From contig JBFYSV010000242.1 of the NCBI GenBank assembly GCA_041301185.1, positions 1 through 24,348 of the forward strand: 24,348 nucleotides of DNA, given 5' to 3'. Source of the stretch: JAQBDA01 sp041301185 (lineage in GTDB: Bacteria; Chloroflexota; Anaerolineae; Anaerolineales; UBA4823). Below, piece after piece: positions 15,601 to 23,590 of the stretch. The notes beneath the pieces are model-generated. The model saw only the letters and a program-made list of their open reading frames with translations. It ran no database searches and had not been told where the DNA came from. The number at the start of each line of letters is the position of its first letter. The first letter of the stretch is position 1. Both the position numbers and the translations under genes were made by a program.

Positions 15601-18205
15601 GCAGGTGACGCCTTTCGGTTGCAGCCTGTTCATATAGCCGGGCGTTATCGATGGCCACCGCGGCATGAGCTGCAAAAGTCTGAACCAGGGCAATTTCGTC
15701 TTCGCTGAAGCCCACTTTCTTTGCCCTATCCAGGTTAAATAGGCCAATCACCTGACCTCGAACGGTCAATGGCACACCCAGCCAGGACTGAATGTGCTCG
15801 CTCAATGGAGTATTCTGCCAGCGCAAATCTTGCCTGACATTGGGGATCATCAGGGGCTCCTGGCTGATCACTACCGCTCCCACTGCATGCTCAGGCGAGA
15901 GATCGAAGCGAACAGACCTGACCAAATCCTCAACCGCCTGAGTCTGGTAGCCCCGCCAGACTTTGATCATCATCCGATCCCCTTCCAGCAGCATGATATT
16001 GCCGCTATCGAATTGAAGCACCGCCGCCATCTGCTCCAAAACCGCTTCCAGCACTTCATTAAGCGAAAGTGTCGAGCTGATAATATGGGCTGCATCGCGC
16101 ATTGCCTCTGCCTGTTGGCGAGCTTGCCGCTCGGCCTCGAACAGGCGCGCCTTTTCGATAGCAATCGCAGCCTGATTGGCAAACGCCTCAACCAGGGCTG
16201 CATGGCTGGCATGGAAAGCCCCCGGTGTCTCTCCATCCAGGGTCAGGCAACCAATCACCTCGCCTCTCACGATCAATGGGGTGCCCAGCCAGCCACGTAC
16301 ATGATCGACACCTCCCCAGCCCCGGAAGCGCGGGTCTTTTTGAACGTCTTCCAGGATGATCGAACGTTTGAGTCGTTCAATCTCCAAGAACAGGCTATCT
16401 TGCTCTACCGGGATTCGTGTACCCACAATTTCTTTGCTGCGTGAAAAGCCGCGTGCCGCAACAATTGTCAAATCCTGGCCCTGGCGCAAAAACACAGCAG
16501 CACTGTTATAAGGGACTACTCCCTCCAGATGGGACAAGATCGCTGAAAGCAACTGGTCAATGTCCAGGGTAGAAGTCAGCTCCGCAGATGCCATTCCGAG
16601 CGTTTCCGCCTCTTGCCGGCGAAATCGTTCCGACTCCAGCAGACGCGTCGTCTCCAGGGCAACTGCAGCGTGATTGGCGAATAATGAGAGCAGCTCTTGA
16701 TCTGCCTGGGTGAAGCGCCGGTAATTGATGTCATCTAATACCTGAAGCACGCCAGTGACTTGTCCTTGCCAGATCATTGGCACAGTAAGCACTGCGGTGT
16801 AGGGTTTGACATTATCGAACACGCTCGCCCTACCCGGCCATTCTCGATAATCATCGATGATCAACGGCTGACCACTCAAGGCCACCGCCCCGGCAGCGCC
16901 TTCGCCATATTTCAGTGTGCTCCCAATGAATTCTTGCGAATTTACCTGTAGCTCAACGTACAGGCGAAGCTGATCGAGCTCAGCTTCACACAGATACAGG
17001 CTGCCTCCCTTAGCACCCAATAGTTGCATTGCTTTTTCTACAATATTGCTCAACAGCACTGGAAGCTCGTGGACCGTGGTCAGGTCTAGTGACAAAGCCT
17101 GCAACACTGCCAGTTCATCCGCCCTGCTGCGTAGAGTTTCCTCCATTTTCCGGCGCTCGGTGACATCGCGGAGGATGCTGCAAACCATACAACCTTTATC
17201 TGTTTTGAGCGGGTAGAGGACAACCTGTACACTGCGTATCTCCCCATCCGTCCGGCGGATATCATGCTCACGAAAACTCTCCATCCAAGAAGAGTAGCCC
17301 TTCTCCAGGAAATCCAGGGTGTTCGAGATAAGGTTTTGTTTATATTCTTCAGAAATTTCATCAAAGGGATGTAGCTGCAACTGCGCATCCCAGATCGGGC
17401 GGCCTATCACTTGACCCCGGCTTAATCCTGTTATTCGCTCCTGGCCCTCGTTCCATTCAATCACCAACCCCTGTTCGTTGACCAGGATTATTCCATCCGT
17501 GGATTTCTGGACGATGCTGCGATATTTCAGCTCGCTTGCCCGCAACGCCTCCTCAGCATGTTTTCGCTCTAAGTCTTGGGCTTGTGCTTGAGCAAACAGG
17601 CGCGCGTTTTCCAAAGCAATTGATGTGTGGTTGGCAAAGGCTTCAACAGCCGGGATATCTTCTCGGGATAAGCCAGCGCCATTTACCGTTAACAAACCCT
17701 GGATCTTCCCCTCAATAATGAGCGGAGCAAATATCCCTGGTTTACCACCGAACCTGGAGAGAATATCATTTGCCAAGAACTGATACTCGGTGGGGAGAAT
17801 AGTCTGTAAATATTGGCTGATATCTGCATCGTACACGGACTCGCCAGTCTCGAGCACTCTGGCATAGGATTTTATTGCAGTAACCGGGATCAAGAAGCGG
17901 ATCGTTTGCACACCCGCTGACCAATCCGACCACAACTCAGGGTCGGCAAGGTCTTCCAGATGAGCAATATTCTCCCAGGGAACCGCTGCAACCATCATCA
18001 TCAGGTGCTCACCATCTTCCAAAAGCAGATTAACGCTTCCGAACAGGCCAATTTTGACGATTTGTTCAGAGAAAGCCTGGAAAACGTCCGCTTCAGAACG
18101 TGCCGACCGTTGGAGTTGCGCTGCCGCAGAATTTAACGCCAACAATAGCCGGGTGGATCGCCTGTAATTGTCTTCTTCACTATCAGACGGTAAATAGGAG
18201 TACAT
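12626..18205 (-). CDS. Giant soluble hybrid histidine kinase with seven GAF and two PAS domains
   Basis: 1859 aa with no evident membrane segment, so probably a cytoplasmic sensor. Approximate order: GAF1 20-205, PAS1 225-350 (KYRSIVQKSTDGIILVNEQG), GAF2 365-520, GAF3 535-700, GAF4 705-865, GAF5 875-1030, GAF6 1040-1200, a short coiled-coil linker, GAF7 1225-1375, PAS2 1385-1485. The HisKA domain has His1500 (AAGIAHDFNNI). The HATPase has the N-box INLAVNARDAM and G-boxes RDSGEGI and GQGTGLGLAQVYG. The C-terminal receiver has Asp1792 (SDVVMPQMDG). GAF domains 2-7 repeat similar cores such as LIVRGEVIGCLTLDG and LTVRGQVIGLFNLD, consistent with internal duplication. The ligands are unknown. The ATG at 18203-18205 has AGGTGA upstream. 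No separate response regulator is adjacent; the fused receiver suggests a phosphorelay. Confidence 0.94.
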   Translation of the reverse strand: MYSYLPSDSEEDNYRRSTRLLLALNSAAAQLQRSARSEADVFQAFSEQIVKIGLFGSVNLLLEDGEHLMMMVAAVPWENIAHLEDLADPELWSDWSAGVQTIRFLIPVTAIKSYARVLETGESVYDADISQYLQTILPTEYQFLANDILSRFGGKPGIFAPLIIEGKIQGLLTVNGAGLSREDIPAVEAFANHTSIALENARLFAQAQAQDLERKHAEEALRASELKYRSIVQKSTDGIILVNEQGLVIEWNEGQERITGLSRGQVIGRPIWDAQLQLHPFDEISEEYKQNLISNTLDFLEKGYSSWMESFREHDIRRTDGEIRSVQVVLYPLKTDKGCMVCSILRDVTERRKMEETLRSRADELAVLQALSLDLTTVHELPVLLSNIVEKAMQLLGAKGGSLYLCEAELDQLRLYVELQVNSQEFIGSTLKYGEGAAGAVALSGQPLIIDDYREWPGRASVFDNVKPYTAVLTVPMIWQGQVTGVLQVLDDINYRRFTQADQELLSLFANHAAVALETTRLLESERFRRQEAETLGMASAELTSTLDIDQLLSAILSHLEGVVPYNSAAVFLRQGQDLTIVAARGFSRSKEIVGTRIPVEQDSLFLEIERLKRSIILEDVQKDPRFRGWGGVDHVRGWLGTPLIVRGEVIGCLTLDGETPGAFHASHAALVEAFANQAAIAIEKARLFEAERQARQQAEAMRDAAHIISSTLSLNEVLEAVLEQMAAVLQFDSGNIMLLEGDRMMIKVWRGYQTQAVEDLVRSVRFDLSPEHAVGAVVISQEPLMIPNVRQDLRWQNTPLSEHIQSWLGVPLTVRGQVIGLFNLDRAKKVGFSEDEIALVQTFAAHAAVAIDNARLYEQAATERRHLRLLYAIGQELATSLDYDEILNRAISLTCQVIGGVVGQAFLYLPEVDRLKLSALYGKDDGYGAQPDPWLEIDLSMGLAGWVASKRQPAYVQDVSQDERWFHVDGLDDGVCSVITAPILSGERMFGVLSVLHNQPAAFSYDQLDLLQTICHEVGLALSNADRYQEVNRRLAEITLIQNLTEIFNQRLNLQVLLDEVVQQLYERFNFPLVEIFLIQDDKLVLQAYRGNPLNVTSQSIEQGVVGRVARTGQASFIPDVSQDPDYYCCSPDTIAELAVPIHREDKVIGVINIESLLPDQLTAHDCELLQVLSGQISVALENAVLYDQVRQHADELELLVDQRTLELTNLYELSQKIAYTLGYEDLLKLLLSHLRAVVGCDLASGCLVTGGYRLFFVESAREITIETMKAIRKSALDAFGRQSVSTQKLESVPVELIRAPDYDKRMPPLDQVSSVLSIPLILGRKTVGALIVAGEREKLFGGYQMRLLETFAIQAGSALERIAAILDAEQKRLEGLVEHLPVGVILLDTDYRLLVANPLAKSILTTLNAGLDGGYLTRLDSYPLDELIYRYRDPLPVEIISDGPPRRVFEAQVRPMGKGSQQWVMTMREVTQEREIQSRIQMQDRLATVGQLAAGIAHDFNNIMAAILVYTDLIMSDPSLPKTSHDRLAIIEQQVQRAASLIRQILDFSRRAVMEQSSLDLLPFIKELERMLGRVMPETIRLELAYKPGEYVVHADPTRLQQVFINLAVNARDAMPQGGVLHFSLDHYRLKLDEDPPIPDLEPGEWIKISVRDSGEGISPEVLPHIFEPFFTTKPVGQGTGLGLAQVYGIIKQHEGHIDVSSLLGDGTEFTLYLPALPDTVNEKRHTEPLAPLDGKGKVILVVEDDLATLGALQALLEAKNYDVLTARNGYEAVQQYKRSAAMISLVVSDVVMPQMDGVKLYRALQELSPQMKFMFVTGHPLEGDSQTLLEQGDVHWLQKPFSARDFTRMVQNLLET

Positions 18206-18246
18206 ATTTCACCTGACACTGGTTGATGAATCATGACAATATCCCT

Positions 18247-18252
18247 ATTATA
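18247..18252 (-). promoter_or_regulatory. -10 box for the giant kinase gene
   Basis: TATAAT on the minus strand about 40 bases upstream of the start codon, without a convincing -35 at 16-18 bases. It is after the fhs terminator, so the kinase gene needs its own promoter. This is the best candidate. Confidence 0.4.
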
Positions 18253-18334
18253 GACAGCTTTAAGAAATGGCCTCTTTACAGTTTTATTAACTGGGTTTAA
18301 CTTGATCACCGCGAACCAGCCAGGCAAGAGAGAA

Positions 18335-18377
18335 AATTAAAAACCCTTCGCCAGGTAGATCATTCTCTGGCGAAGGG
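18335..18377 (-). terminator. Intrinsic terminator of fhs
   Basis: A perfect 11-bp stem, CCCTTCGCCAG (18377-18367 read on the minus strand) with CTGGCGAAGGG (18354-18344), has a 12-base loop and is followed by TTTTTAATTTT on the minus strand. It lies 24 bases after the fhs stop codon. Confidence 0.9.
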
Positions 18378-18400
18378 CTTTTGAAGCAGAGGGCAGAGAT

Positions 18401-20329
18401 TTAGAACAGACCTACCACACGCCCTGTCTTGAGGTCCAGGTCCACATCGTAGAAAACCGGACGGGTTGGCAAACCGGGCATGGTACGCATTTCACCCAGC
18501 AGTGGATACAAGAAACCAGCACCAACCGAGGCGCGGATATCGCGGATCGGGACACGGAATCCCTTTGGAACACCTTTCAAAGTAGGGTCGTGGCTCAGGC
18601 TGAGATGGGTCTTGGCCATATTCATAGGGAGTTTATCAAAACCGAGCCGGTTGTATAACTCGATCTTGGCCTCCGCTTCTGGTGAGTAATCTACCCCATC
18701 TGCGCCATAGATCTCCTTACAAATGATCTCAATCTTCTCTTTGATCGAGAGGTCGAGGGGGTAGAGGAACTTGAAATTGGTCTGTTTCTCCGCCGCTTTG
18801 ATCACTGCCTCGGCCAGCTTCACCGCCCCTGCACCACCTTCCATCCAGTGACGAGCGACAACTGCGTCCTCAGCACCAGCTTCCAGGGCAGCCTGGCGCA
18901 CCAGCTCCACTTCAGCAGGGGTATCGTCCTTGAACGAGTTAATCGCCACAACAACATTGACGCCAAAGTGCAATGCATTTTTGATGTGATGTTGCATATT
19001 GCCCAAACCGGCGCGCAGCAGTTCCAGGTTTTCGTCGGTATACGCGGAGTCGAGCGGTTTGCCTGCCACCACCTTGGGTCCACCGCCATGCATCTTCAGA
19101 GCGCGCACCGTAGCAACAATCACCACCACCTGCGGTACCAGCCCCGAGTAGCGGCACTTGATGTTGAAGAACTTCTCCATGCCGCAATCAGCGCCGAAAC
19201 CGGACTCGGTGATCACGTAATCTGCCAGCTTGAGGGCGATCCGGTCAGCGATGATCGAGCTGTTGCCATGAGCGATATTGGCAAACGGACCGGCATGGAC
19301 AAAGACCGGGGTGCCTTCCAGGGTCTGCATCAGGGTCGGCTTGATGGCGTCTTTCATCAAAACCGTCATGGCTCCAGCCACGCCCAGGTCTTCGGCGGTC
19401 ACTGCTTCGCCGGCTTTGTTCGTGCCGATGACGACCCGCGAGAAGCGCTCGCGCATGTCTTCCAGGTCGGTGGTCAGAGCCAGGATGGCCATGATCTCAC
19501 TGGCTACAGTGATGTCGTAGCCGGTCCGGCGGGTCATGCCTTTCTCCTCTGGCCCAAGACCGACCTCGATTTCGCGCAAGAAACGGTCGTTGGTATCCAC
19601 TACGCGCCGCCAGGTAATGCTGGCCGGGTCGATATCCAGGCGGGCAAAGCGCTTGCGCTCTTCAGCAGTCAGATCAACCGGATTGGTCTTATCGATGCCA
19701 AGCTTCTTCAAGCGGCGCAGCATAGACGGTGAGAATCTGCGGTTGCCCTGCTTGTCCTGCGGGCAGAGGGCATTGAAAAGCTTTTCATCGTCTTTCTGGT
19801 TGGCTTCATGGAACATGCGGGCATCGATCGCCGCCGCTAACAGGTTATTGGCAGCCGTGATGGCGTGGATATCGCCGGTCAGGTGCAGGTTGAAATCCTC
19901 CATGGGTACAACCTGGCTATAACCACCGCCCGCAGCACCGCCCTTGATACCAAAGGTCGGCCCCTGGCTGGGCTGGCGGATACAGGTGAACACCCTCTTC
20001 CCCAGGTGGGCACCTAAAGCCTGGCTCAAACCGACCATGGTAGTGCTTTTCCCCTCCCCCAGCGGGGTAGGCGTGATTGCAGTGACATCCACATAGATCC
20101 CATCCGGGACATCCTTGAGGCGTTCCAAGGTTTCCAACTTAACTTTCGCCATGAAATTACCATGCAGCTCAAGTTCATCCGGGCGCAGACCCACCTCTTC
20201 TGCGATCTGGTTGATAGGTTTTAGCTCAACCTCTTGGGCGATCTCAATATCAGATGGAACGGGGACGCGTAGATTTAATTTCGTCGGCGTGAAGCGACGA
20301 AGACCAGGAAAATCGGTTGATGCACTCAT
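18401..20329 (-). CDS. fhs: Formate--tetrahydrofolate ligase, long eukaryote-like form
   Basis: 642-aa enzyme joining formate to tetrahydrofolate with ATP to give 10-formyl-THF, feeding one-carbon metabolism or, in reverse, formate release. The P-loop TPTPLGEGKST is at about 87-97. Conserved blocks include QPSQGPTFGIKGGAAGGGYSQ, NLHLTGDIHAITAANNLL, VFVHAGPFANIAHGNSS, GFGADCGMEKFFNIKCR and THLSLSHDP. Classical bacterial enzymes are about 555-560 aa. This one has the longer region around RRFSPSMLRRLKKLGIDKT and FARLDIDPASITWRRVVDTNDR, and a terminal VVGLF, all reminiscent of the synthetase part of eukaryotic C1-THF synthase (from memory). The ATG at 20327-20329 has AAAGGAAG six bases upstream. 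It has its own promoter and terminator, so it is probably monocistronic. Confidence 0.96.
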   Translation of the reverse strand: MSASTDFPGLRRFTPTKLNLRVPVPSDIEIAQEVELKPINQIAEEVGLRPDELELHGNFMAKVKLETLERLKDVPDGIYVDVTAITPTPLGEGKSTTMVGLSQALGAHLGKRVFTCIRQPSQGPTFGIKGGAAGGGYSQVVPMEDFNLHLTGDIHAITAANNLLAAAIDARMFHEANQKDDEKLFNALCPQDKQGNRRFSPSMLRRLKKLGIDKTNPVDLTAEERKRFARLDIDPASITWRRVVDTNDRFLREIEVGLGPEEKGMTRRTGYDITVASEIMAILALTTDLEDMRERFSRVVIGTNKAGEAVTAEDLGVAGAMTVLMKDAIKPTLMQTLEGTPVFVHAGPFANIAHGNSSIIADRIALKLADYVITESGFGADCGMEKFFNIKCRYSGLVPQVVVIVATVRALKMHGGGPKVVAGKPLDSAYTDENLELLRAGLGNMQHHIKNALHFGVNVVVAINSFKDDTPAEVELVRQAALEAGAEDAVVARHWMEGGAGAVKLAEAVIKAAEKQTNFKFLYPLDLSIKEKIEIICKEIYGADGVDYSPEAEAKIELYNRLGFDKLPMNMAKTHLSLSHDPTLKGVPKGFRVPIRDIRASVGAGFLYPLLGEMRTMPGLPTRPVFYDVDLDLKTGRVVGLF

Positions 20330-20374
20330 AGATACTTCCTTTCAAATGTATGTTCGGGCTGATTTGACTAGATA

Positions 20375-20403
20375 ATTGTGACAGATATCCGCCTTTTTTT
20401 CAA
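20375..20403 (-). promoter_or_regulatory. Promoter of fhs
   Basis: TTGAAA (20403-20398), a 17-base spacer and CACAAT (20380-20375) on the minus strand. The -10 overlaps one arm (20376-20383) of an 8-bp inverted repeat whose other arm (20434-20441) lies about 60 bases upstream. Confidence 0.6.
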
Positions 20404-20441
20404 GAGACGCATATCTTAATTGGGTGTGTCGAGTGTCACAA
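20376..20441. repeat. Separated inverted repeat TTGTGACA / TGTCACAA at the fhs promoter
   Basis: TTGTGACA (20376-20383) and TGTCACAA (20434-20441) are perfect inverted copies with a 50-base gap. One arm overlaps the predicted -10. The half-site resembles TGTGA of CRP/FNR-family operators, but each arm is only a half-site, so an operator role is a guess. Confidence 0.4.
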
Positions 20442-20490
20442 ATAATCGATTAAACCATGACATTTGGATCTAAAAGGTTTGTGGGAGCAG

Positions 20491-21339
20491 CTATGGATCA
20501 AAAACACCATGCCCATGGCGGACTGTCAGGATGGGACATTCCAGGGCCTCCGCCACCTCGGCAGTTACATTGGGCATGTACAGGTGGCGCAAGCTGCGGG
20601 CGCTGTATGGAGAGCCCATCCCGATCAAGTCGTAACTGCCCTGGCGCGCCTCTTCGAGTATTTGATGGACAATATTTCCCCTGCAGACCTCGAACTCTAC
20701 CCTGAGACCGGTCCCCTGGGCTAAAGCCAGCGCCTGGCTTAGATTTTGTCCCTGCGGGGTATCCGTTTCCAGGATGTTCTGCCAGTTAGCCTGAACTTCT
20801 CTGGCAGTCTTGTATTCCAGATTGACGGGTTCAACAACATGCAGCAAAGTTATCCTGGCCTTAGTTGCCTGTGCCAGATAAAGGGCAACCATTTCCATAC
20901 TGGATGCATATCCCAATCCGCCCATGCACAATAAGATGCGCTCCAGTTTAAGGTGCGCCTGGCGGATATACAGGATCGAGGTCGCCACCTTTTCCATGAT
21001 CTGGCGGATCGAGCGCCCGTGCACCATCCGCTGCCAGGTGGTTCGTCCCAGTGGGCCAACAACCGTCAGATGCTGTGGTCCAGCATAGCGGGCGATTGTC
21101 TCTGGTCCATGCCCTGATTCGAGGATCGTTTTGTAAGAGATCCCTAGCAAATCCAACCGGCTGGCAGTCTCATCCAGCAGAGCTTCTACCATCCCGGCTT
21201 CTTCGGATGATTCCGAAATCCCCAATAATTCCACATCCGCTTTTAAGGCTCCTGCCAGCCATACGCCGTACTCAAGCGCCGGGTGAGTGTGCAAATCGCC
21301 ATTTGTGCACAATAACAGGATCGGTTTTTTGCTTTCCAT
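20491..21339 (-). CDS. Universal stress protein with two tandem UspA domains
   Basis: 282-aa soluble protein made of two UspA-like halves. The first begins KPILLLCTNGD (about 5-15) and closes with LTVVGPLGRTTWQ and VATSILYIRQ. The second begins LERILLCMGGLGYASSMEM and closes with YDLIGMGSPYSARSLRHL and ALECPILTVRHG. The glycine-rich ATP-binding pattern G-x2-G-x9-G(S/T) of ATP-type Usps is degenerate in both halves, so nucleotide binding is doubtful. The ATG at 21337-21339 is chosen because a longer reading to 21399 would run about 47 bases into the upstream transporter gene; only a distant GAGAG precedes it. It starts 13 bases after the transporter stop and is probably co-transcribed with it and elp3. 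Confidence 0.87.
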   Translation of the reverse strand: MESKKPILLLCTNGDLHTHPALEYGVWLAGALKADVELLGISESSEEAGMVEALLDETASRLDLLGISYKTILESGHGPETIARYAGPQHLTVVGPLGRTTWQRMVHGRSIRQIMEKVATSILYIRQAHLKLERILLCMGGLGYASSMEMVALYLAQATKARITLLHVVEPVNLEYKTAREVQANWQNILETDTPQGQNLSQALALAQGTGLRVEFEVCRGNIVHQILEEARQGSYDLIGMGSPYSARSLRHLYMPNVTAEVAEALECPILTVRHGHGVFDP

Positions 21340-21352
21340 GAGGCTGTACTCT

Positions 21353-21871
21353 CTAGCGAAAGAATATGATTCCCAACACACCTGCGCCGAGCAAGACAAG
21401 CGGAGCGGGAGCCTTAAGCAGCAAGGCTGCCAGGCTAATCGCTGCGATTACCAGGGTTCCCATCCCCTTAGCGCTCTCATTGCCGCGGAATATCTGCCAG
21501 GCTACCACCACCATCAAAACAGCCACAGCCGGGGTAAGCCCACGCACAAAATTCCCTACCCAGGCTTCCCCACGCAAGCGCTGTAAGATCGTAACAATCC
21601 CTAGCATGATAATGGTTGGCGGCAAGATTGAGCCCATCAGAGCTGCCAGCGCTCCCGGCACCCCACCCGCCGCGTAGCCCACAAACATAGCCAGCTGTAG
21701 AGCGTCGCTGCCGGGTAAGACGCTGGAAAAGCCGACCGCCTCCACAAACTCGCTCTCGGTCATCAGGCTACCTACCGCTTCTTTATAAAGCAGCCCAACC
21801 GATGCCGGGCCGGAGGTGGTAAGCAAGTTAACTTTTACAAAAATCCAGAAGAGTGCAAACCATCGGATCAC
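21353..21871 (-). CDS. Single-domain CHR-family (ChrA-like) transporter
   Basis: 172-aa membrane protein with about five or six hydrophobic segments, matching one half (one CHR domain) of the chromate ion transporter family. Family-like features are FWIFVKVNLLTTSGPASVG near the N-terminus, FVEAVGFSSVLPGSDALQLAMFVGY in place of the usual PGP motif, and GVPGALAALMGSILPPTIIM. One-domain CHR proteins usually occur as adjacent N- and C-type pairs acting together, but no second copy is adjacent. The GGG and PGP signature motifs are altered, so chromate may not be the substrate. The start is GTG (21869-21871) with AGGAGG about seven bases upstream. It sits 51 bases after elp3 and 13 before the Usp gene. 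Confidence 0.85.
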   Translation of the reverse strand: MIRWFALFWIFVKVNLLTTSGPASVGLLYKEAVGSLMTESEFVEAVGFSSVLPGSDALQLAMFVGYAAGGVPGALAALMGSILPPTIIMLGIVTILQRLRGEAWVGNFVRGLTPAVAVLMVVVAWQIFRGNESAKGMGTLVIAAISLAALLLKAPAPLVLLGAGVLGIIFFR

Positions 21872-21922
21872 CTGGCGCCTCCTGATATGGTAATTACGAA
21901 TGGCGTAACGCCAAGGCTTATC

Positions 21923-23512
21923 TTACAAATATTTGATCAAGTACAGGTCACTGCGCTCAAACCCCCTGCGCAGGTAGTAACGCCGGGTCCCAATTGCTGA
22001 TATAACGGCTAGCTGCCGGTAGCCTCTGGCATGGGCGATCTGTTCCGCCCGGTTAAGCAAGCGTGTCCCGAGCCCGGCATGTTGGGCCGCACCGCTCTGC
22101 GCCTCGCCCACCTGGAGTGATTGCCCATACACATGCACCTCACGGATAATCGCAGCTCCCTCCAGCTCAGGAATGCCAGCACTCACAGCACCTGGTCCAG
22201 GCAGGGATAAACGCAGAAAACCAGCCAGTTTATCTTCAGGTGTGACAAACGAGAGGAAATGCTCTTCGCTCTCCTGGGCTGGGTACACCTGGTCCTGCAA
22301 GTCAACCGAGTCGGCAGTGATCTCTTGCCCGCGCACCTCCCGGCAGCGAATACACTCGCAGCGCGTCCCTCGCCGCTGCATCTCTAAGTGAACATCCTGG
22401 CGCAGGCTGGTGCGCTTGTTTCCCTCCACTACATTGGTCGATGGGATATCACGAATCACCCGGTTCACCCGGCAGTAACGCGGGATGGTCGGCTTGATAT
22501 CCGCGATCAAATGAATCAACGCTTCGGTCGTATAGGGTTGGTACTCACCCCGCAACCAATAATCGTATAGCTCCGCGTTGGATAACAACTGGGTTGGGTA
22601 GATCTTGATCTCATCCGGGCATAAACCCTGCCACAGGCGACTGAAATCCTCGCGGTCGAGATCGACAGTCGCCCCAAGCAGGTTGGGCATCCAGTGCAGG
22701 ACGATTTTGAACCCGCCTGCCCGTAACAGGGCAACGGCACGGTATGTCTCGGCGGCGGTATGCCCCCGCCGATTCAATTCCAGGATGCGATCATCCAGGC
22801 TCTGCACCCCCATCTGGATTTTCGTTACCCCCAGGTGGCGCAACCAGACCAGCTCGCCTGAGTTGACGTGATCCGGGCGGGTTTCGATAGCTAAGCCCAC
22901 GTTGCGGTTTGCAGCTGTCTCATTCATTGCCTGGGCGTCAGCCAAAGTGGCAGCTGGGGTCTGATTCAATGCCTCGAGACATCGCCGGATAAACCACTCC
23001 TGGTAATCGCGGCGGTAAGAGCTCCATGTGCCGCCCAAAACAAGCAGCTCGACCTTATCGGTGGGATGCCCGATTGCCTGTAACGCCTCTAACCGAGCTG
23101 CCACCTGATCAAACGGATCAAAAGCATGCTCCAAAGCTCGCCGCGCCCCTGGCTCATCCGGCAAGTAACTTTTCGGCATGCGCACATCGGTGGGGCAGAA
23201 GACACACTTCCCAGGGCACGGATAGGGCTTGGTCAGCACCGTCACTGTCGTCACACCAGACAGGGTGCGCACGGGCTTCATGCGTATTCGCGCCAGGAAA
23301 TTCTGGTCAAACTGCCATTCGCCGCTATCAGTCAATTGGCGGTAGGCAGCCACCAGCATATATTTGCCTAGATAGCCGCCATCTGGCAGTGGATTATTCC
23401 GTAGAGCGCCTAGCACAGAACGACCGGCGCGCACCTCTTCCAGCACTTTGCGCGCCAGGAGCAGCCGTTCCGGCGTCTGGCGGCGGATTTTATACCACAT
23501 TTTTTCTTCCAT
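21923..23512 (-). CDS. elp3: Bacterial Elp3: radical SAM / acetyltransferase for tRNA U34
   Basis: 529-aa stand-alone Elp3, the catalytic subunit that carboxymethylates C5 of wobble uridine 34 in tRNA using acetyl-CoA and SAM radical chemistry. The radical SAM cluster motif is C99-x3-C103-x2-C106 (PCPGKCVFCP), followed by LVLGGTWSSYRRDYQEWF and IETRPDHV. A Zn-site segment RCECIRCREVRG leads to the C-terminal GNAT domain (REVHVYGQSLQVG, GLGTRLLNRAEQIA, AVISAIGTRRYYLRRGF). Bacterial Elp3 without other Elongator subunits is known from Dehalococcoides, another Chloroflexota. Starts: ATG 23510-23512 is used; ATG 23498-23500 has a nearby GGAAG and is an equal candidate. It is first in a cluster with the CHR transporter and Usp, and divergent from a Trm9-like methyltransferase 78 bases away. 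Confidence 0.95.
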   Translation of the reverse strand: MEEKMWYKIRRQTPERLLLARKVLEEVRAGRSVLGALRNNPLPDGGYLGKYMLVAAYRQLTDSGEWQFDQNFLARIRMKPVRTLSGVTTVTVLTKPYPCPGKCVFCPTDVRMPKSYLPDEPGARRALEHAFDPFDQVAARLEALQAIGHPTDKVELLVLGGTWSSYRRDYQEWFIRRCLEALNQTPAATLADAQAMNETAANRNVGLAIETRPDHVNSGELVWLRHLGVTKIQMGVQSLDDRILELNRRGHTAAETYRAVALLRAGGFKIVLHWMPNLLGATVDLDREDFSRLWQGLCPDEIKIYPTQLLSNAELYDYWLRGEYQPYTTEALIHLIADIKPTIPRYCRVNRVIRDIPSTNVVEGNKRTSLRQDVHLEMQRRGTRCECIRCREVRGQEITADSVDLQDQVYPAQESEEHFLSFVTPEDKLAGFLRLSLPGPGAVSAGIPELEGAAIIREVHVYGQSLQVGEAQSGAAQHAGLGTRLLNRAEQIAHARGYRQLAVISAIGTRRYYLRRGFERSDLYLIKYL

Positions 23513-23578
23513 CACCGAATAAGCCCGTCGTTTTCTTCAGCAACCAGGATGTCTCGTCGCGCCAGCCGTCCTTGCAGC

Positions 23579-23584
23579 TATAAT
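23579..23584 (+). promoter_or_regulatory. -10 box of the Trm9-like gene (leaderless)
   Basis: A perfect TATAAT lies six bases (TGGCCT) before the GTG start codon at 23591, the same geometry as pncC. I see no clear -35 at 16-18 bases. The predicted transcript would begin at or next to the start codon. Confidence 0.5.
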
Positions 23585-23590
23585 TGGCCT

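Noticed and set aside
15794..16444. 216-codon plus-strand open frame opposite the giant kinase
   Set aside because: It is antisense to clear GAF domains, has no ribosome site and its residues are of shadow type.
18848..19732. 294-codon plus-strand open frame opposite fhs
   Set aside because: It lies wholly antisense to a highly conserved fhs region, shows no protein family features and arises from codon bias on the opposite strand.
21340..21399. N-terminal extension of the universal stress protein
   Set aside because: It overlaps the end of the CHR transporter gene; the UspA fold begins at MESKKPILLL.
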